A stretch of 17,998 nucleotides of DNA from Clostridiaceae bacterium. GTDB taxonomy: Bacteria; Bacillota; Clostridia; Oscillospirales; Acutalibacteraceae. The stretch's first letter is position 1, and each line of letters begins with the position of its first letter. The stretch is taken from positions 1-17,998 of the forward strand of contig JAEEHZ010000220.1 in assembly GCA_016281115.1 (NCBI GenBank), written 5' to 3'. Below are positions 1 through 7,597 of the stretch, piece after piece. The notes below the pieces were generated by a model that was not told the DNA's origin, ran no database searches, and saw only the letters and a list, made by a program, of their open reading frames with translations. The translations under genes were made by a program, and so were the position numbers.

Positions 1-1637
1 CAATGTCGGGTATATCAGAGGTTAATCCGCTTTGTCCGCACTATGTTTGCCCTAAGTGTAAAAACTCCGAATTTATAACGGACGGCAGTTACGGCTCGGG
101 CTTTGATCTGCCCGAGAAAAATTGCCCCAAATGCGGAACAAAATATCTTCAGGACGGGCATGAAATACCGTTTGAGACGTTTTTGGGCTTTAAAGGCGAC
201 AAAACCCCTGATATTGACTTGAACTTTGCAGGAGAATATCAATCGAGCTCACACAGATACACTGAAGATCTGTTCGGCAGAGACAATGTTTTTAAAGCAG
301 GAACGATCTCAACAATTGCCGATAAGACCGCAATAGGATTCGTGAAGAAATATGCAGAGGTAGCAAACGCTCACATAGGCAAGGCGGAGCAGTTAAGGCT
401 TGCCCTGGGCTGTACGGGTGTTAAGCGCACAACCGGTCAGCACCCCGGCGGAATGGTAGTTGTGCCTAAGGGTATGGAAATATACGATTTCTGCCCTGTT
501 CAGCACCCTGCAAACGACCAGAAATCAGATAATATAACTACTCATTTCGACTTCCATTCAATTCACGATACAATCTGTAAGCTTGACGAACTTGGTCACG
601 ATGTTCCCACAATATATCATTATCTTGAAGAATATACGGGTATCCCCGTAATGGAAGTTTCAATGAGCGACAAAGATGTAATGTCGCTGTTCACGTCAAC
701 AGACGCTCTCGGTGTAAAGCCGGAGGACATAGATTCTCTCACGGGCACATTCTCTCTGCCTGAGGTTGGAACGGGATTTGTAAGGCAAATGCTTATAGAA
801 GCACAGCCGAAAACCTTTGCCGATTTGCTGCAAATAGCAGGACTTTCTCACGGAACCGATGTTTGGATAGGCAATGCCCAACAGCTTATTAAAGACAAAA
901 CCTGTACCATATCACAGGTTATAGGAACGCGTGACAGCATTATGACCTATTTGCTCCATAAGGGACTGGAACCTCAAATGGCGTTTAAGATCATGGAGAT
1001 CGTCCGTAAGGGAAAAGCCACAAAGCTTCTCACTAAAGAGCATATTCAGGCAATGGTAGACCATAATGTTCCACAGTGGTATATAGACAGCTGTATGAAG
1101 ATAAAATATATGTTCCCAAAGGCGCACGCCGCCGCATATATGATATCCACACTGCGCCTGGGGTGGTATAAAGTGCATAAGCCCGTAGAATATTATGCCG
1201 CTTATTTCACGGTGCGCAGCGAGGGCATAAGCGCGGAAGTAGTGCAGAAAGGCAGACAAAGCGTTAAAGCCCGAATGAAAGCGATAGAGCAAATGGGTTA
1301 CGAGGCAAGCGCAAAGGACAAGCAGGAAAGCTCTATTTTGCAGATAGTAAACGAAATGATGGCAAGAGGAATAAACTTTTTGCCGATAGATATTTTTAAA
1401 AGCAAGGCAAGAAAATTTGTTGTAGAGGACGGCGGCATACGACTTCCTTTCTCGACGATCGACGGCTTGGGCGAAATGGTTGCCGACAGGCTGGAAAACT
1501 GCGTTAAAGAGCAGGATATCATATCCATAGAAGATATTGTCAGCTATACAAAGGTTTCAAAAACCTTACTGGATAAAATGAAAGAGCTTAATGTATTCGG
1601 AGATTTGCCGGCAGAAAGCCAGATTTCTATGTTTTGA
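1..1637 (+). CDS. polC: DNA polymerase III PolC-type alpha subunit, 3' part (5' end outside window)
   Basis: This is the C-terminal 545 or so residues of the replicative PolC polymerase of low-G+C Gram-positives, the enzyme that extends DNA at the fork. The ATG at 3 is an internal codon; full-length family members are around 1,400 residues, so the N-terminal exonuclease and much of the catalytic core lie upstream. Numbering from that ATG, a cysteine cluster (C11, C16, C19, C41, C44) matches the PolC metal-binding segment. The catalytic-type DxD lies in PDIDLNF (D70, D72). GQHPGGMVVVP (145-155) and THFDFH (180-185) are strongly conserved PolC blocks. The C-terminal part carries the rest of the polymerase and duplex-binding region and ends at TGA 1635-1637. 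No terminator is visible before the next gene, 39 bases on. The identification is by family motif recognition and is very secure. Confidence 0.97.
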   Translation, partial: MSGISEVNPLCPHYVCPKCKNSEFITDGSYGSGFDLPEKNCPKCGTKYLQDGHEIPFETFLGFKGDKTPDIDLNFAGEYQSSSHRYTEDLFGRDNVFKAGTISTIADKTAIGFVKKYAEVANAHIGKAEQLRLALGCTGVKRTTGQHPGGMVVVPKGMEIYDFCPVQHPANDQKSDNITTHFDFHSIHDTICKLDELGHDVPTIYHYLEEYTGIPVMEVSMSDKDVMSLFTSTDALGVKPEDIDSLTGTFSLPEVGTGFVRQMLIEAQPKTFADLLQIAGLSHGTDVWIGNAQQLIKDKTCTISQVIGTRDSIMTYLLHKGLEPQMAFKIMEIVRKGKATKLLTKEHIQAMVDHNVPQWYIDSCMKIKYMFPKAHAAAYMISTLRLGWYKVHKPVEYYAAYFTVRSEGISAEVVQKGRQSVKARMKAIEQMGYEASAKDKQESSILQIVNEMMARGINFLPIDIFKSKARKFVVEDGGIRLPFSTIDGLGEMVADRLENCVKEQDIISIEDIVSYTKVSKTLLDKMKELNVFGDLPAESQISMF

Positions 1638-1648
1638 TACATAAAAAG

Positions 1649-1656
1649 AAGGAGGT
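1649..1656 (+). promoter_or_regulatory. Ribosome binding site with unusually long spacing
   Basis: AAGGAGGT is a near-perfect Shine-Dalgarno sequence, but its last base is 20 bases from the ATG at 1677. An in-frame TAA at 1671-1673 rules out any earlier start in that frame, and no start codon sits at the normal 5-10 base distance. The next in-frame ATG (1695) is further away still and has no better site. Confidence 0.6.
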
Positions 1657-1676
1657 AGCGAAACAAAATTTAAGTA

Positions 1677-2978
1677 ATGTTGTTTTGCGCGTATATGGAT
1701 AAGTCAAGGTTAAAAAACTATTTACTGTTGTTGCTTGCCGCCGCAGGTGTGATACTTTGCCTGATGAATTTCAATATCATATGGAAGATACTTGAAAGGG
1801 TAGTTGCCGTTTTAACACCGTTTACAGTGGGACTTATTATAGCTTATGTTGTAAATATGCCATATAGTTGGCTTTATCACAGAGCTTTTGCGGCAATGGG
1901 AGATGCCCCCGGCGTAAGGAGAAAAGTAAAAAAAGCGTTGTCGCTTATACTTGCATTCGCTTTGTTTATCAGCATAATAGCCATAATCATAGGCATAGTT
2001 GTGCCTGAGCTTTCTAAAAGCTTTGCAGTTTTGCAGAGCAATATAGACACCTATATACAGGAAGTGGACACAATAATTGAAAAAGGCCTGAGCCTTGTGG
2101 GATATCAATACAGCGATCGCTCAGATCTGCTGAAACCGCTTAACGACTTTGCCAAGTTTATAGGCTCAAACAATTTTACGGAGCTTCTCTCTAAAATGGG
2201 AAAGAGCATCTTCCCACACATTTACGATATAACAATGAATATATCAACAGGTATTTATAACGGTATAATCAGCATTGTTGTGTCTGTTTATCTGCTTGCC
2301 TCTAAAGAAAGACTTTTGTGTCAGACAAAGAAAATACTCTGTGCGTTCCTGAAAGAAAAACGTTTAAAATATATTATCAGAATCGCAAGAACATCTAACG
2401 AGATGATAAGCAAATTTATTTGCGCAAAGGTCGTAGACTCTGCGATAATCGGCGTTTTGTGCTTTATATTGCTTTCAATATTCAATATCGACTTTGCAGG
2501 TCTTATCGCCGCAATTGTGGGTATTGCAAATATAATCCCGTTTTTCGGTCCCATTGTCGGCGGTGTTGCAGGCACGATACTTTTACTCCTTGTTCACCCA
2601 ATACAGGCGTTGTGGTTTATTTTGATAGTGCTTGCTCTCCAGCAGATAGACGGTAATATAATCGGACCCAAGATCCTCGGCGATTCTGTCGGAATGGACG
2701 GATTTTGGATAATGTTCGGTGTGCTTATCGGCGGAGGCTTGTTCGGATTTATGGGTATGATTTTGGGCGTACCTGTTCTTGCCGTAATATACCTGTTTTT
2801 CGGAGAGCACGTTAATAATAAGCTTAGCAACAAGAACTGCGTTGTTAACACACACACAATTGATTACGACGGCGAAGAAATAAGAACCTCACCTGAAGAA
2901 AAGGAAAGCATATTTGCCGCGTTGTTCAGAAAAAACCGTAAAAAATCAAAAAATAAAAAAGAATTAACAAAAAATTGA
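1677..2978 (+). CDS. AI-2E family transporter-like polytopic membrane protein
   Basis: A 433-residue integral membrane protein of the AI-2E/DUF20 (TqsA/YdbI/YtvI-like) family. Family members are thought to move small solutes or ions; the name comes from autoinducer-2 export in E. coli, and substrates differ, so no substrate is claimed. Visible features are a first hydrophobic pair at about residues 13-60, an amphipathic soluble stretch at about 105-180, then several membrane segments. These contain the family signatures IPFFGPIVGG (about 286-295) and QQIDGNIIGPKILG (about 321-335), followed by a glycine-rich GVLIGGGLFGFMGMILGVPVLAV block. The tail (about 390-433) is charged and lysine-rich, as expected of a cytoplasmic end. 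It lies 39 bases after polC with no terminator between, so read-through from polC is likely. MDKSRLK at residue 7 could be the true N-terminus, but the ribosome binding site does not favour it. Confidence 0.9.
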   Translation: MLFCAYMDKSRLKNYLLLLLAAAGVILCLMNFNIIWKILERVVAVLTPFTVGLIIAYVVNMPYSWLYHRAFAAMGDAPGVRRKVKKALSLILAFALFISIIAIIIGIVVPELSKSFAVLQSNIDTYIQEVDTIIEKGLSLVGYQYSDRSDLLKPLNDFAKFIGSNNFTELLSKMGKSIFPHIYDITMNISTGIYNGIISIVVSVYLLASKERLLCQTKKILCAFLKEKRLKYIIRIARTSNEMISKFICAKVVDSAIIGVLCFILLSIFNIDFAGLIAAIVGIANIIPFFGPIVGGVAGTILLLLVHPIQALWFILIVLALQQIDGNIIGPKILGDSVGMDGFWIMFGVLIGGGLFGFMGMILGVPVLAVIYLFFGEHVNNKLSNKNCVVNTHTIDYDGEEIRTSPEEKESIFAALFRKNRKKSKNKKELTKN

Positions 2979-3007
2979 AAAAAAGTATTCCATTTTCGTT
3001 CAAAGTG

Positions 3008-3016
3008 TGATACAAT
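3008..3016 (+). promoter_or_regulatory. Extended -10 promoter for hpf
   Basis: TGATACAAT is an extended -10 element (TGn plus a hexamer matching TATAAT at 5 of 6). The -35 position 17 bases upstream (TTCCAT, 2988-2993) is poor, as is usual for extended -10 promoters. Transcription would begin near 3023, about 48 bases before the hpf ATG. This argues against the in-frame GTG at 3023 as the start codon. Confidence 0.6.
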
Positions 3017-3070
3017 TCAGTTGTGAACAGAGCCCTGTTCGCAGACTTTGGAAACAGGAGGCACAAAATT

Positions 3071-3610
3071 ATGAAAATCAGTATTACCGGAAGAAAAGTA
3101 AACCTTAAAAACAATTTCAAAGAGAGAGTAGAGAAAAAGCTTGCTAAATTTGACCGTATGTTCGGAGATGACGCAGAGGCTCAGGTAACGGTAACACTTG
3201 AAAAAAACCGTCAAACAGTAGAGGTTACTATAAATAACAACGGTATGATCTATCGTGCGGAGAACACCGCCCCCGAGATGAACGACGCACTTGACCAGGT
3301 TGTTTATCTTTTAGGCAGACAGATCCGCCGCAACAAGACCCGCCTTGAGAAACGCTTAAAAACAGGCTCTATCGAAGAGTATCTCGTTGGCGAACCCGAG
3401 CTTGAAGATGTTGAAGAAGAGCTCGAATATGATATAGTAAGAAAGAAAGAGATCCCCGTTAAACCTCTTACAGTTGACGAAGCAGTTCTTCAAATGAACA
3501 TGATAGGACACAAATTCTATATGTTCACCAATGCCGAGACAGGCGACATTAACGTTGTTTATGAGCGTAATGACGGCAAATACGGCTTGCTTGAGCCAAA
3601 AGAAGGCTGA
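3071..3610 (+). CDS. hpf: Ribosome hibernation promoting factor, long form
   Basis: A 179-residue long-form HPF. It binds the decoding centre of idle 30S subunits and pairs 70S ribosomes into inactive 100S dimers in stationary phase or stress. Residues 1-100 (starting MKISITGRKVNL) are the S30AE/YfiA ribosome-binding domain. A short acidic linker (about 108-120) leads to the C-terminal dimerisation domain (about 121-179), with the typical PLTVDEAVLQMNMIGHKFYMF and NVVYERNDGKYGLLEP. Length fits the long form of Gram-positives. AGGAGG (3056-3061) lies 9 bases before ATG 3071; the frame is open back to GTG 3023, but that codon coincides with the predicted transcription start. The gene has its own promoter and terminator, so it appears to be monocistronic, which suits a stress-regulated factor. 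No sigma-B or sigma-H site was recognised. Confidence 0.95.
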   Translation: MKISITGRKVNLKNNFKERVEKKLAKFDRMFGDDAEAQVTVTLEKNRQTVEVTINNNGMIYRAENTAPEMNDALDQVVYLLGRQIRRNKTRLEKRLKTGSIEEYLVGEPELEDVEEELEYDIVRKKEIPVKPLTVDEAVLQMNMIGHKFYMFTNAETGDINVVYERNDGKYGLLEPKEG

Positions 3611-3646
3611 TAAAGCGACTGAAAGCATAACATAATAATTATTATC

Positions 3647-3681
3647 GGCGCCGAGAGCAGGATTCGCTTTCGGCGCCTTTT
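3647..3681 (+). terminator. Rho-independent terminator of hpf
   Basis: GGCGCCGAGAGC (3647-3658) pairs with GCTTTCGGCGCC (3666-3677), giving a 12-pair stem with one G-U pair and a 7-base loop. TTTT follows at once. It sits 36 bases after the hpf stop. Confidence 0.9.
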
Positions 3682-3690
3682 GATTGTGTG

Positions 3691-3957
3691 AAACAAAAGC
3701 CTTCTTCTCGGGGGAAGGCTAATCTGCTAATACAGCAAAAAATGACAGAATTACCTTGCCGAGAACGAAGCGGGGGGCTCTCGTCCACCCAGCGGGGGGC
3801 GGCAGCCCCCCGGGTGGTCGCGAAAGGGGGTTTCCAAAGGGGGAAACAGCCGACGGGTTTCCCCATTTGGTGTCCTTTGCCTACTTTCTCACACGGGAAA
3901 GTAAGTGCATGCCCGGCATTAGGGCGAAACGTGTTATTATACATAACCAAAAAATAG
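3691..3957. repeat. G+C-rich multi-hairpin intergenic element (putative dispersed repeat)
   Basis: A non-coding block between two convergent terminators, much richer in G+C than its flanks (3771-3860 especially). It contains at least three hairpins. AGCCTTC (3698-3704) pairs with GAAGGCT (3714-3720). A large C/G stem spans 3785-3817. TACTTTC (3882-3888) pairs with GAAAGTA (3897-3903). Around 3830-3864, GTTTCC/GGAAAC and GGGGAAAC/GTTTCCCC motifs overlap and could form alternative stems. Reading frames are open on both strands (plus 3688-3957, plus 3756-4043, minus 3642-3950) but none has a convincing ribosome binding site, and the translations are low-complexity, proline/glycine/arginine-rich. 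From memory, similar translated stretches recur as spurious short proteins in gut Clostridia genomes, which suggests a dispersed repeat. That recollection is unverified and the boundaries are approximate. Confidence 0.5.
3785..3817. other. Strong G/C hairpin inside the intergenic element
   Basis: CCACCC (3785-3790) and GGGGGGC (3794-3800) pair with GCCCCCC (3805-3811) and GGGTGG (3812-3817). This is 13 perfect pairs interrupted only by a three-base bulge (AGC, 3791-3793), with a GGCA loop. No T-tract follows on either strand, so it is not an ordinary terminator. Confidence 0.8.
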
Positions 3958-3970
3958 GCTTCAAATGTTC

Positions 3971-4047
3971 AATGTCAAGGTACAATCCCTCAATCAGCCG
4001 CGCTGGCAGCTCCCCTTTACGCAAGGGAGGCTTTTCAATATGACATT
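3971..4047. repeat. 77-base palindromic repeat unit with 7-base terminal inverted repeats
   Basis: The unit begins AATGTCA (3971-3977) and ends TGACATT (4041-4047), an exact inverted pair. Between them are CAGC (3995-3998)/GCTG (4002-4005) and CTCCC-CTT (4010-4017)/AAGGGAG (4023-4029, one bulged C), so the whole unit can fold into a branched hairpin. The pattern of a CCCTC motif, a short G/C hairpin and a CTCCC...GGGAG hairpin resembles palindromic intergenic units I recall as frequent in gut Bacillota, possibly non-autonomous mobile elements. No transposase or target duplication is evident here. The structure is read directly from the sequence; membership of a repeat family is inferred. Confidence 0.6.
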
Positions 4048-4080
4048 CCTTTAGTTGCCGACATTACTCCAAAGAAGAAA

Positions 4081-4116
4081 CAAAAATAAGGACAGCCTCT
4101 TATTTGAAGCTGTCCT
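4081..4116 (-). terminator. Rho-independent terminator of secDF
   Basis: AGGACAGC (4089-4096) and GCTGTCCT (4109-4116) form a perfect 8-pair stem with a 12-base loop. Read on the minus strand, the stem is followed by TTATTTTTG, a good T-tract, 25 bases after the secF stop. Confidence 0.85.
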
Positions 4117-4141
4117 GAAATGTTTTAAAGATAAATTTTAA

Positions 4142-5080
4142 TTAACCGTTTGCAGCGGCTTTTTTGTCTTTGTGGTTTTGCCATGCAACCCACAAAGGAC
4201 CTGCAATGCAGTTTGAGCTGTAGCAGCCGTATACAACGCCGAGCATCATCGGAAGTGCGAAAGATCTTACTGACTCAATACCCATAGCTATTGAAACAAC
4301 AAGAACGGTTCCGATAGCCATAATGGTTGTCAAGGAAGTAAATATCGTACGTTTGAGCATCTGATTTGCACTCTTGTTGAATACTTCTGCGTTTGTGGCG
4401 TGTTTGCCCATTATTCTGCGGTTTTCTCTTACACGGTCGTATATAACGATAGTGTCGTTTATTGAGTAACCGAGGATCATAAGAATAACAGCCATAAAGT
4501 TACTGTCTATCGGCAAACGGAGAATAACAAACGTGAAGTAAACGATTACTATATCCTGGCAAAGTGCTACCAAAGCCATACAGCCGGCTGAAAGACCGCC
4601 GATCTTTTTAAATCTGATAGCAACATATATAACGATTATAACAGCAGCTATTGCGATAGCGCACAAACACTTGAGGAAGAACATAAGACCCATTGTAGGC
4701 TCAACCGATGAGGATTCGCTGAGAGTAAATTTGTTATCGGCGTACTTTTCCTGAAGTTTTGTGGTTATTTCTTTTTGACCCTCGGGGGTGATAGTATCGT
4801 CACCGGGTAATTGCAGAGAAAGAACATTGCCGTTGCCTGCAAAGTTTTTAGAGAGAGTCATTGTAATTCTGTCGTCGGTGATCTCTTGTGCAAAAGATTT
4901 CAGTTCGTTTTCTTCTATATCTCCCTGATAGTTGTAGGAAAGGATCGTACCGCCTGTGAATTGGATATCAAGATGAGCTCCGAAAACGATATTGCAAATT
5001 ATACCTATTAATATTACTGCAGCGGAAATGCAAACATATTTTTTAACATTCTCCGCAAATTTGATATGGGTAATTTTCAT
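4142..5080 (-). CDS. secF: Protein translocase subunit SecF
   Basis: A 312-residue SecF. With SecD it forms the membrane complex that uses the proton gradient to pull proteins out of SecYEG on the outer face of the membrane. One membrane segment (about 13-34) is followed by the family motif FTGGT (about 41-45), a short extracytoplasmic domain (about 50-125), and five further membrane segments. The conserved block ILGYSINDTIVIYDRVREN (about 203-221) and RTIFTSLTTIMAIGTVLV (about 243-260) mark the SecD/SecF membrane core. Its ATG overlaps the secD stop by one base (TAATG), and GGGGAGGT lies 8 bases upstream inside the end of secD, so translation is likely coupled. The C-terminus is charged and cytoplasmic. 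Separate SecD and SecF, rather than the fused SecDF of Bacillus, is common in Clostridia. Confidence 0.96.
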   Translation of the reverse strand: MKITHIKFAENVKKYVCISAAVILIGIICNIVFGAHLDIQFTGGTILSYNYQGDIEENELKSFAQEITDDRITMTLSKNFAGNGNVLSLQLPGDDTITPEGQKEITTKLQEKYADNKFTLSESSSVEPTMGLMFFLKCLCAIAIAAVIIVIYVAIRFKKIGGLSAGCMALVALCQDIVIVYFTFVILRLPIDSNFMAVILMILGYSINDTIVIYDRVRENRRIMGKHATNAEVFNKSANQMLKRTIFTSLTTIMAIGTVLVVSIAMGIESVRSFALPMMLGVVYGCYSSNCIAGPLWVAWQNHKDKKAAANG

Positions 5081-6411
5081 TATTTTTTACCTCCCCAAAG
5101 CCAATTTTTACGGAGACCTTTTATTCCCGCGCAAGCCTTAAACATAGCTCTTCCGCAAAGAACGCTCATAATGAAGTTCGAAATTACACCCATGAGAAGT
5201 GTGTAACCGAATGAATATACGGCGCCTGTTGTAGAAAGACCGAATATAGCGGAAAGTATGTTTGAAGGACCGAACACAAGCATAAGGATAACGGATACTA
5301 TAACGATCGTCATATTACCGTCGATGATAGCCCAGAAGCTGTTTTGGCAGCCCTTATAAACTGCTCTCTCAAGGCTCTTGCCCGAGCGTATCTCTTCTTT
5401 GATTCTTTCTGCCGTAATGATATTAGCGTCACAGCCCATACCTATTGAAAGTATAAGACCTGCAATACCGGGCAATGTCATTGTAAAGCTGTTGAATATG
5501 TTGAAAAATCCCGATATTGTCGCTACTGTCAGTGCCATTTGTCCGCAAAGGGCAATAGAAGCTATAAAGCCCGAAAGTCTGTAGAAGATGATAAGGAACA
5601 AAATAACAAGTATCATAGCGATAGTTCCCGCAATTGCCATAGATGAAAGCGATGATGAACCGAGTGTCGGGCTGATTGCACCGAAGCTTACTGTCTCAAG
5701 CTTAAAGGGAAGCGCACCTGCGTTTATCTTTGTTGCAAGGTCGTTTGCTTCTTCTGCGGAAAAATCGCCTGTTATCTGAGCTTTACCGTCTGTTATAACG
5801 CTGTTAACTGTCGGAGATGAAATACAAACCTCGTCCATCCAGATAGACAAGGGCTGATTTAATTGTTGCTCGGTAGCTTTTGCAAAAGCTGCTTTGCCTG
5901 TGTCGTTCATTTCGAGTGAAACAACATAATTACCCTTTTCGTCAACGGCGGCAAGTGCTTTTGCGACCATAGAGCCGTCTACAAGCGTTTCGCTCTCATA
6001 TGTTGTGCCTGCCTTAAAGGTAAGCTTAGCTGTTGCTGATATTTCCTGAATCGCAGATTCGGGGTTGAATTCTTTTTCGTCCTCTTTCCAAGGATATCTA
6101 ACAATTATTCTGCCGTTTGACGCGTCGGCATATAATTCATAGTCTGTAATGTTTTTTGCTACAAGACGTGTTTCGATTATAGACTTTGCAGACTCTATCT
6201 CGTTGGCATCCGCCTGATAATCTTCGCCGGGCTTAAACGTAGCCTCAACGCCGCCTTTGATGTCAATTCCCCATCTTATATCGCCTATACCCTTAACTAC
6301 GGGAGTTTGGTTGTCGCCTGTACGTGAGTAAACGCCCACTATAGACAAAACGCTGAATACAGCAATGGCGATAGCAAGTATGAAGAAAAGTGATTTTGGG
6401 ATTCTCTTCAT
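5080..6411 (-). CDS. secD: Protein translocase subunit SecD
   Basis: A 443-residue SecD, the larger partner of SecF in Sec-dependent export. After an N-terminal membrane segment (about 8-29) comes the family motif in the form WGIDIKGG (about 47-54; often LGLDLQGG elsewhere). A large extracytoplasmic region (to about 250) follows, containing the P1-type fold. Five more membrane segments carry the hallmark MTLPGIAGLILSIGMGCDANIITAERIKEE, in which the acidic DAN is the conserved residue group tied to proton-driven function. The later NSFWAIIDGNMT block is also typical. GGAGGT (complement of 6421-6426) stands 9 bases before the ATG at 6411. The extracytoplasmic region is shorter than in E. coli SecD (about 615 residues), as usual for Gram-positives. 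It has its own promoter and is co-transcribed with secF. Confidence 0.96.
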   Translation of the reverse strand: MKRIPKSLFFILAIAIAVFSVLSIVGVYSRTGDNQTPVVKGIGDIRWGIDIKGGVEATFKPGEDYQADANEIESAKSIIETRLVAKNITDYELYADASNGRIIVRYPWKEDEKEFNPESAIQEISATAKLTFKAGTTYESETLVDGSMVAKALAAVDEKGNYVVSLEMNDTGKAAFAKATEQQLNQPLSIWMDEVCISSPTVNSVITDGKAQITGDFSAEEANDLATKINAGALPFKLETVSFGAISPTLGSSSLSSMAIAGTIAMILVILFLIIFYRLSGFIASIALCGQMALTVATISGFFNIFNSFTMTLPGIAGLILSIGMGCDANIITAERIKEEIRSGKSLERAVYKGCQNSFWAIIDGNMTIVIVSVILMLVFGPSNILSAIFGLSTTGAVYSFGYTLLMGVISNFIMSVLCGRAMFKACAGIKGLRKNWLWGGKK

Positions 6412-6481
6412 TCTTTATTAACCTCCGTTAATTTAATAACTGGCCGGGGCGCATACGCCCTCATAAGACCATAACGGAACA

Positions 6482-6510
6482 ATTATAAGTTTTTTTTAAT
6501 TAAAAGTCAA
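6482..6510 (-). promoter_or_regulatory. Sigma-A-type promoter for secDF
   Basis: On the minus strand, TTGACT (complement of 6505-6510) and TATAAT (complement of 6482-6487) are separated by exactly 17 bases. Transcription would start near 6475, leaving a leader of about 64 bases. The leader contains a small hairpin, GGGCG (6447-6451)/CGCCC (6456-6460) with a four-base loop. There is no T-tract, so it is not an attenuator. Confidence 0.85.
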
Positions 6511-6558
6511 TAATTAAAGTGATATTTAATACCAAATTGATTATTTTTTGACTTTTAT
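6501..6558. repeat. Inverted repeat overlapping the secD -35 box
   Basis: TAAAAGTCAA (6501-6510) and TTGACTTTTA (6549-6558) are exact 10-base inverted copies, 38 bases apart. The first arm includes the secD -35 hexamer. The second arm also reads as a -35 box on the plus strand, but no plausible -10 follows it there, so a divergent promoter is unlikely. Confidence 0.6.
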
Positions 6559-6619
6559 TTTACACATAAACGCCGCAAACAATGCAACAACGCCTTTGAT
6601 AAACCTCACACATACAGAA

Positions 6620-6661
6620 AAAACACCTTGCGGAACTAAAAATTGCCCCGAAAGGTGTTTT
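6620..6661 (-). terminator. Terminator downstream of the aldolase gene
   Basis: AAAACACCTT (6620-6629) pairs with AAGGTGTTTT (6652-6661), and CGG/CCG extends the stem after one mismatch, with a 14-base loop. Read on the minus strand it ends in a T-run, 18 bases after the stop of the aldolase gene. The arms are A/T-flanked on both sides, so it could also work on the plus strand. Confidence 0.85.
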
Positions 6662-6678
6662 TATAATATACTTAAAAA

Positions 6679-7545
6679 TTATGCTTTGTTTACCGAGCCG
6701 AAGAGCTCCATTTTTTCCTTTACTGTCTCTTTTATGGCTTCTACGCCGGGAGCCAGTACCTTACGCGGGTCAAAACCCTTACCCTCTAAGTCTTTTCCTG
6801 CTTCGATATATTTTCTTACAGCGGCTGTAAAAGCAAGCTGACATTCGGTGTTAACATTTATTTTGGAAACGCCGAGATCGATTGCCTTTTTGATCATATC
6901 TGCCGGTATTCCCGTGCCGCCGTGAAGAACGAGAGGCATTTTTCCCGTAAGCTTTTGAATGGCGTCGAGAGTCTCAAAGCTTAAGCCCTGCCAGTTTGCG
7001 GGATATTTTCCGTGAATGTTGCCTATACCTGCGGCAAGCATCGTAACGCCGAGATCGGCGATCATTTTACATTCCTCGGGGTCGGCACATTCGCCTGCGC
7101 CGATAACGCCGTCTTCTTCGCCGCCTATTGCGCCTACTTCCGCCTCAAGAGAGAGGTTTTTCTCTTCGCATATTTTTATAAGTTCTTTTGTCTTTTGTAT
7201 GTTTTCTTCAATAGGGTAATGAGAGCCGTCAAACATAATGGAGCTGAAGCCTGCTTCTATGCAAGCCAAGGCGCCTTCGTAGCTTCCGTGGTCAAGATGA
7301 AGCGCAACGGGAACTGTTATCCCGAGTCCTTCTATCATACCGTTTACCATACCTACGATGGTTTTATATCCGCACATATATTTGCCTGCGCCCTCCGATA
7401 CACCCAGTATAACAGGTGAGTTGAGCTCTTGGGCAGTTTGCAGAATTGCTTTTGTCCACTCTAAGTTATTAATGTTGAATTGACCTACCGCGTAGTGTCC
7501 TTCCTTTGCTTTTGTAAGCATTTCTTTTGCGTTAACAAGAGGCAT
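6679..7545 (-). CDS. fba: Class II fructose-bisphosphate aldolase
   Basis: A 288-residue zinc-dependent aldolase that splits fructose 1,6-bisphosphate into dihydroxyacetone phosphate and glyceraldehyde 3-phosphate in cytoplasmic glycolysis. HLDHG (83-87) holds the catalytic aspartate D85 and a zinc ligand H86. AEVG (135-138) holds the conserved glutamate. GNIHGKY (175-181) gives zinc ligand H178, and VLHGGTG (206-212) gives zinc ligand H208 next to a phosphate-binding glycine run. INVNTE (229-234) completes the active site. Length fits the family (about 285-310). Tagatose-bisphosphate or other sugar-bisphosphate aldolases of the same fold cannot be fully excluded, but the overall pattern is that of the glycolytic Bacillota enzyme. 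GGAGA lies about 9 bases before the ATG, and the gene has its own promoter and terminator. Confidence 0.94.
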   Translation of the reverse strand: MPLVNAKEMLTKAKEGHYAVGQFNINNLEWTKAILQTAQELNSPVILGVSEGAGKYMCGYKTIVGMVNGMIEGLGITVPVALHLDHGSYEGALACIEAGFSSIMFDGSHYPIEENIQKTKELIKICEEKNLSLEAEVGAIGGEEDGVIGAGECADPEECKMIADLGVTMLAAGIGNIHGKYPANWQGLSFETLDAIQKLTGKMPLVLHGGTGIPADMIKKAIDLGVSKINVNTECQLAFTAAVRKYIEAGKDLEGKGFDPRKVLAPGVEAIKETVKEKMELFGSVNKA

Positions 7546-7597
7546 TTAAATTCATCTCCGATAATATATTTTCCTGCTTTTTTCACAGAACACAACA

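Noticed and set aside
3023..3070. GTG start adding 16 residues to HPF
   Set aside because: It coincides with the predicted transcription start and lacks a ribosome binding site; ATG 3071 has AGGAGG and matches the family N-terminus.
3688..4043. Open reading frames in the hpf-secF gap on both strands (89, 95 and 102 residues)
   Set aside because: They overlap each other in several frames, run through strong hairpins and repeat units, give low-complexity translations and lack convincing ribosome binding sites. They are better read as a non-coding repeat region.
6549..6577. Plus-strand promoter from TTGACT
   Set aside because: No -10-like hexamer occurs at 16-19 bases, and no plus-strand gene follows.
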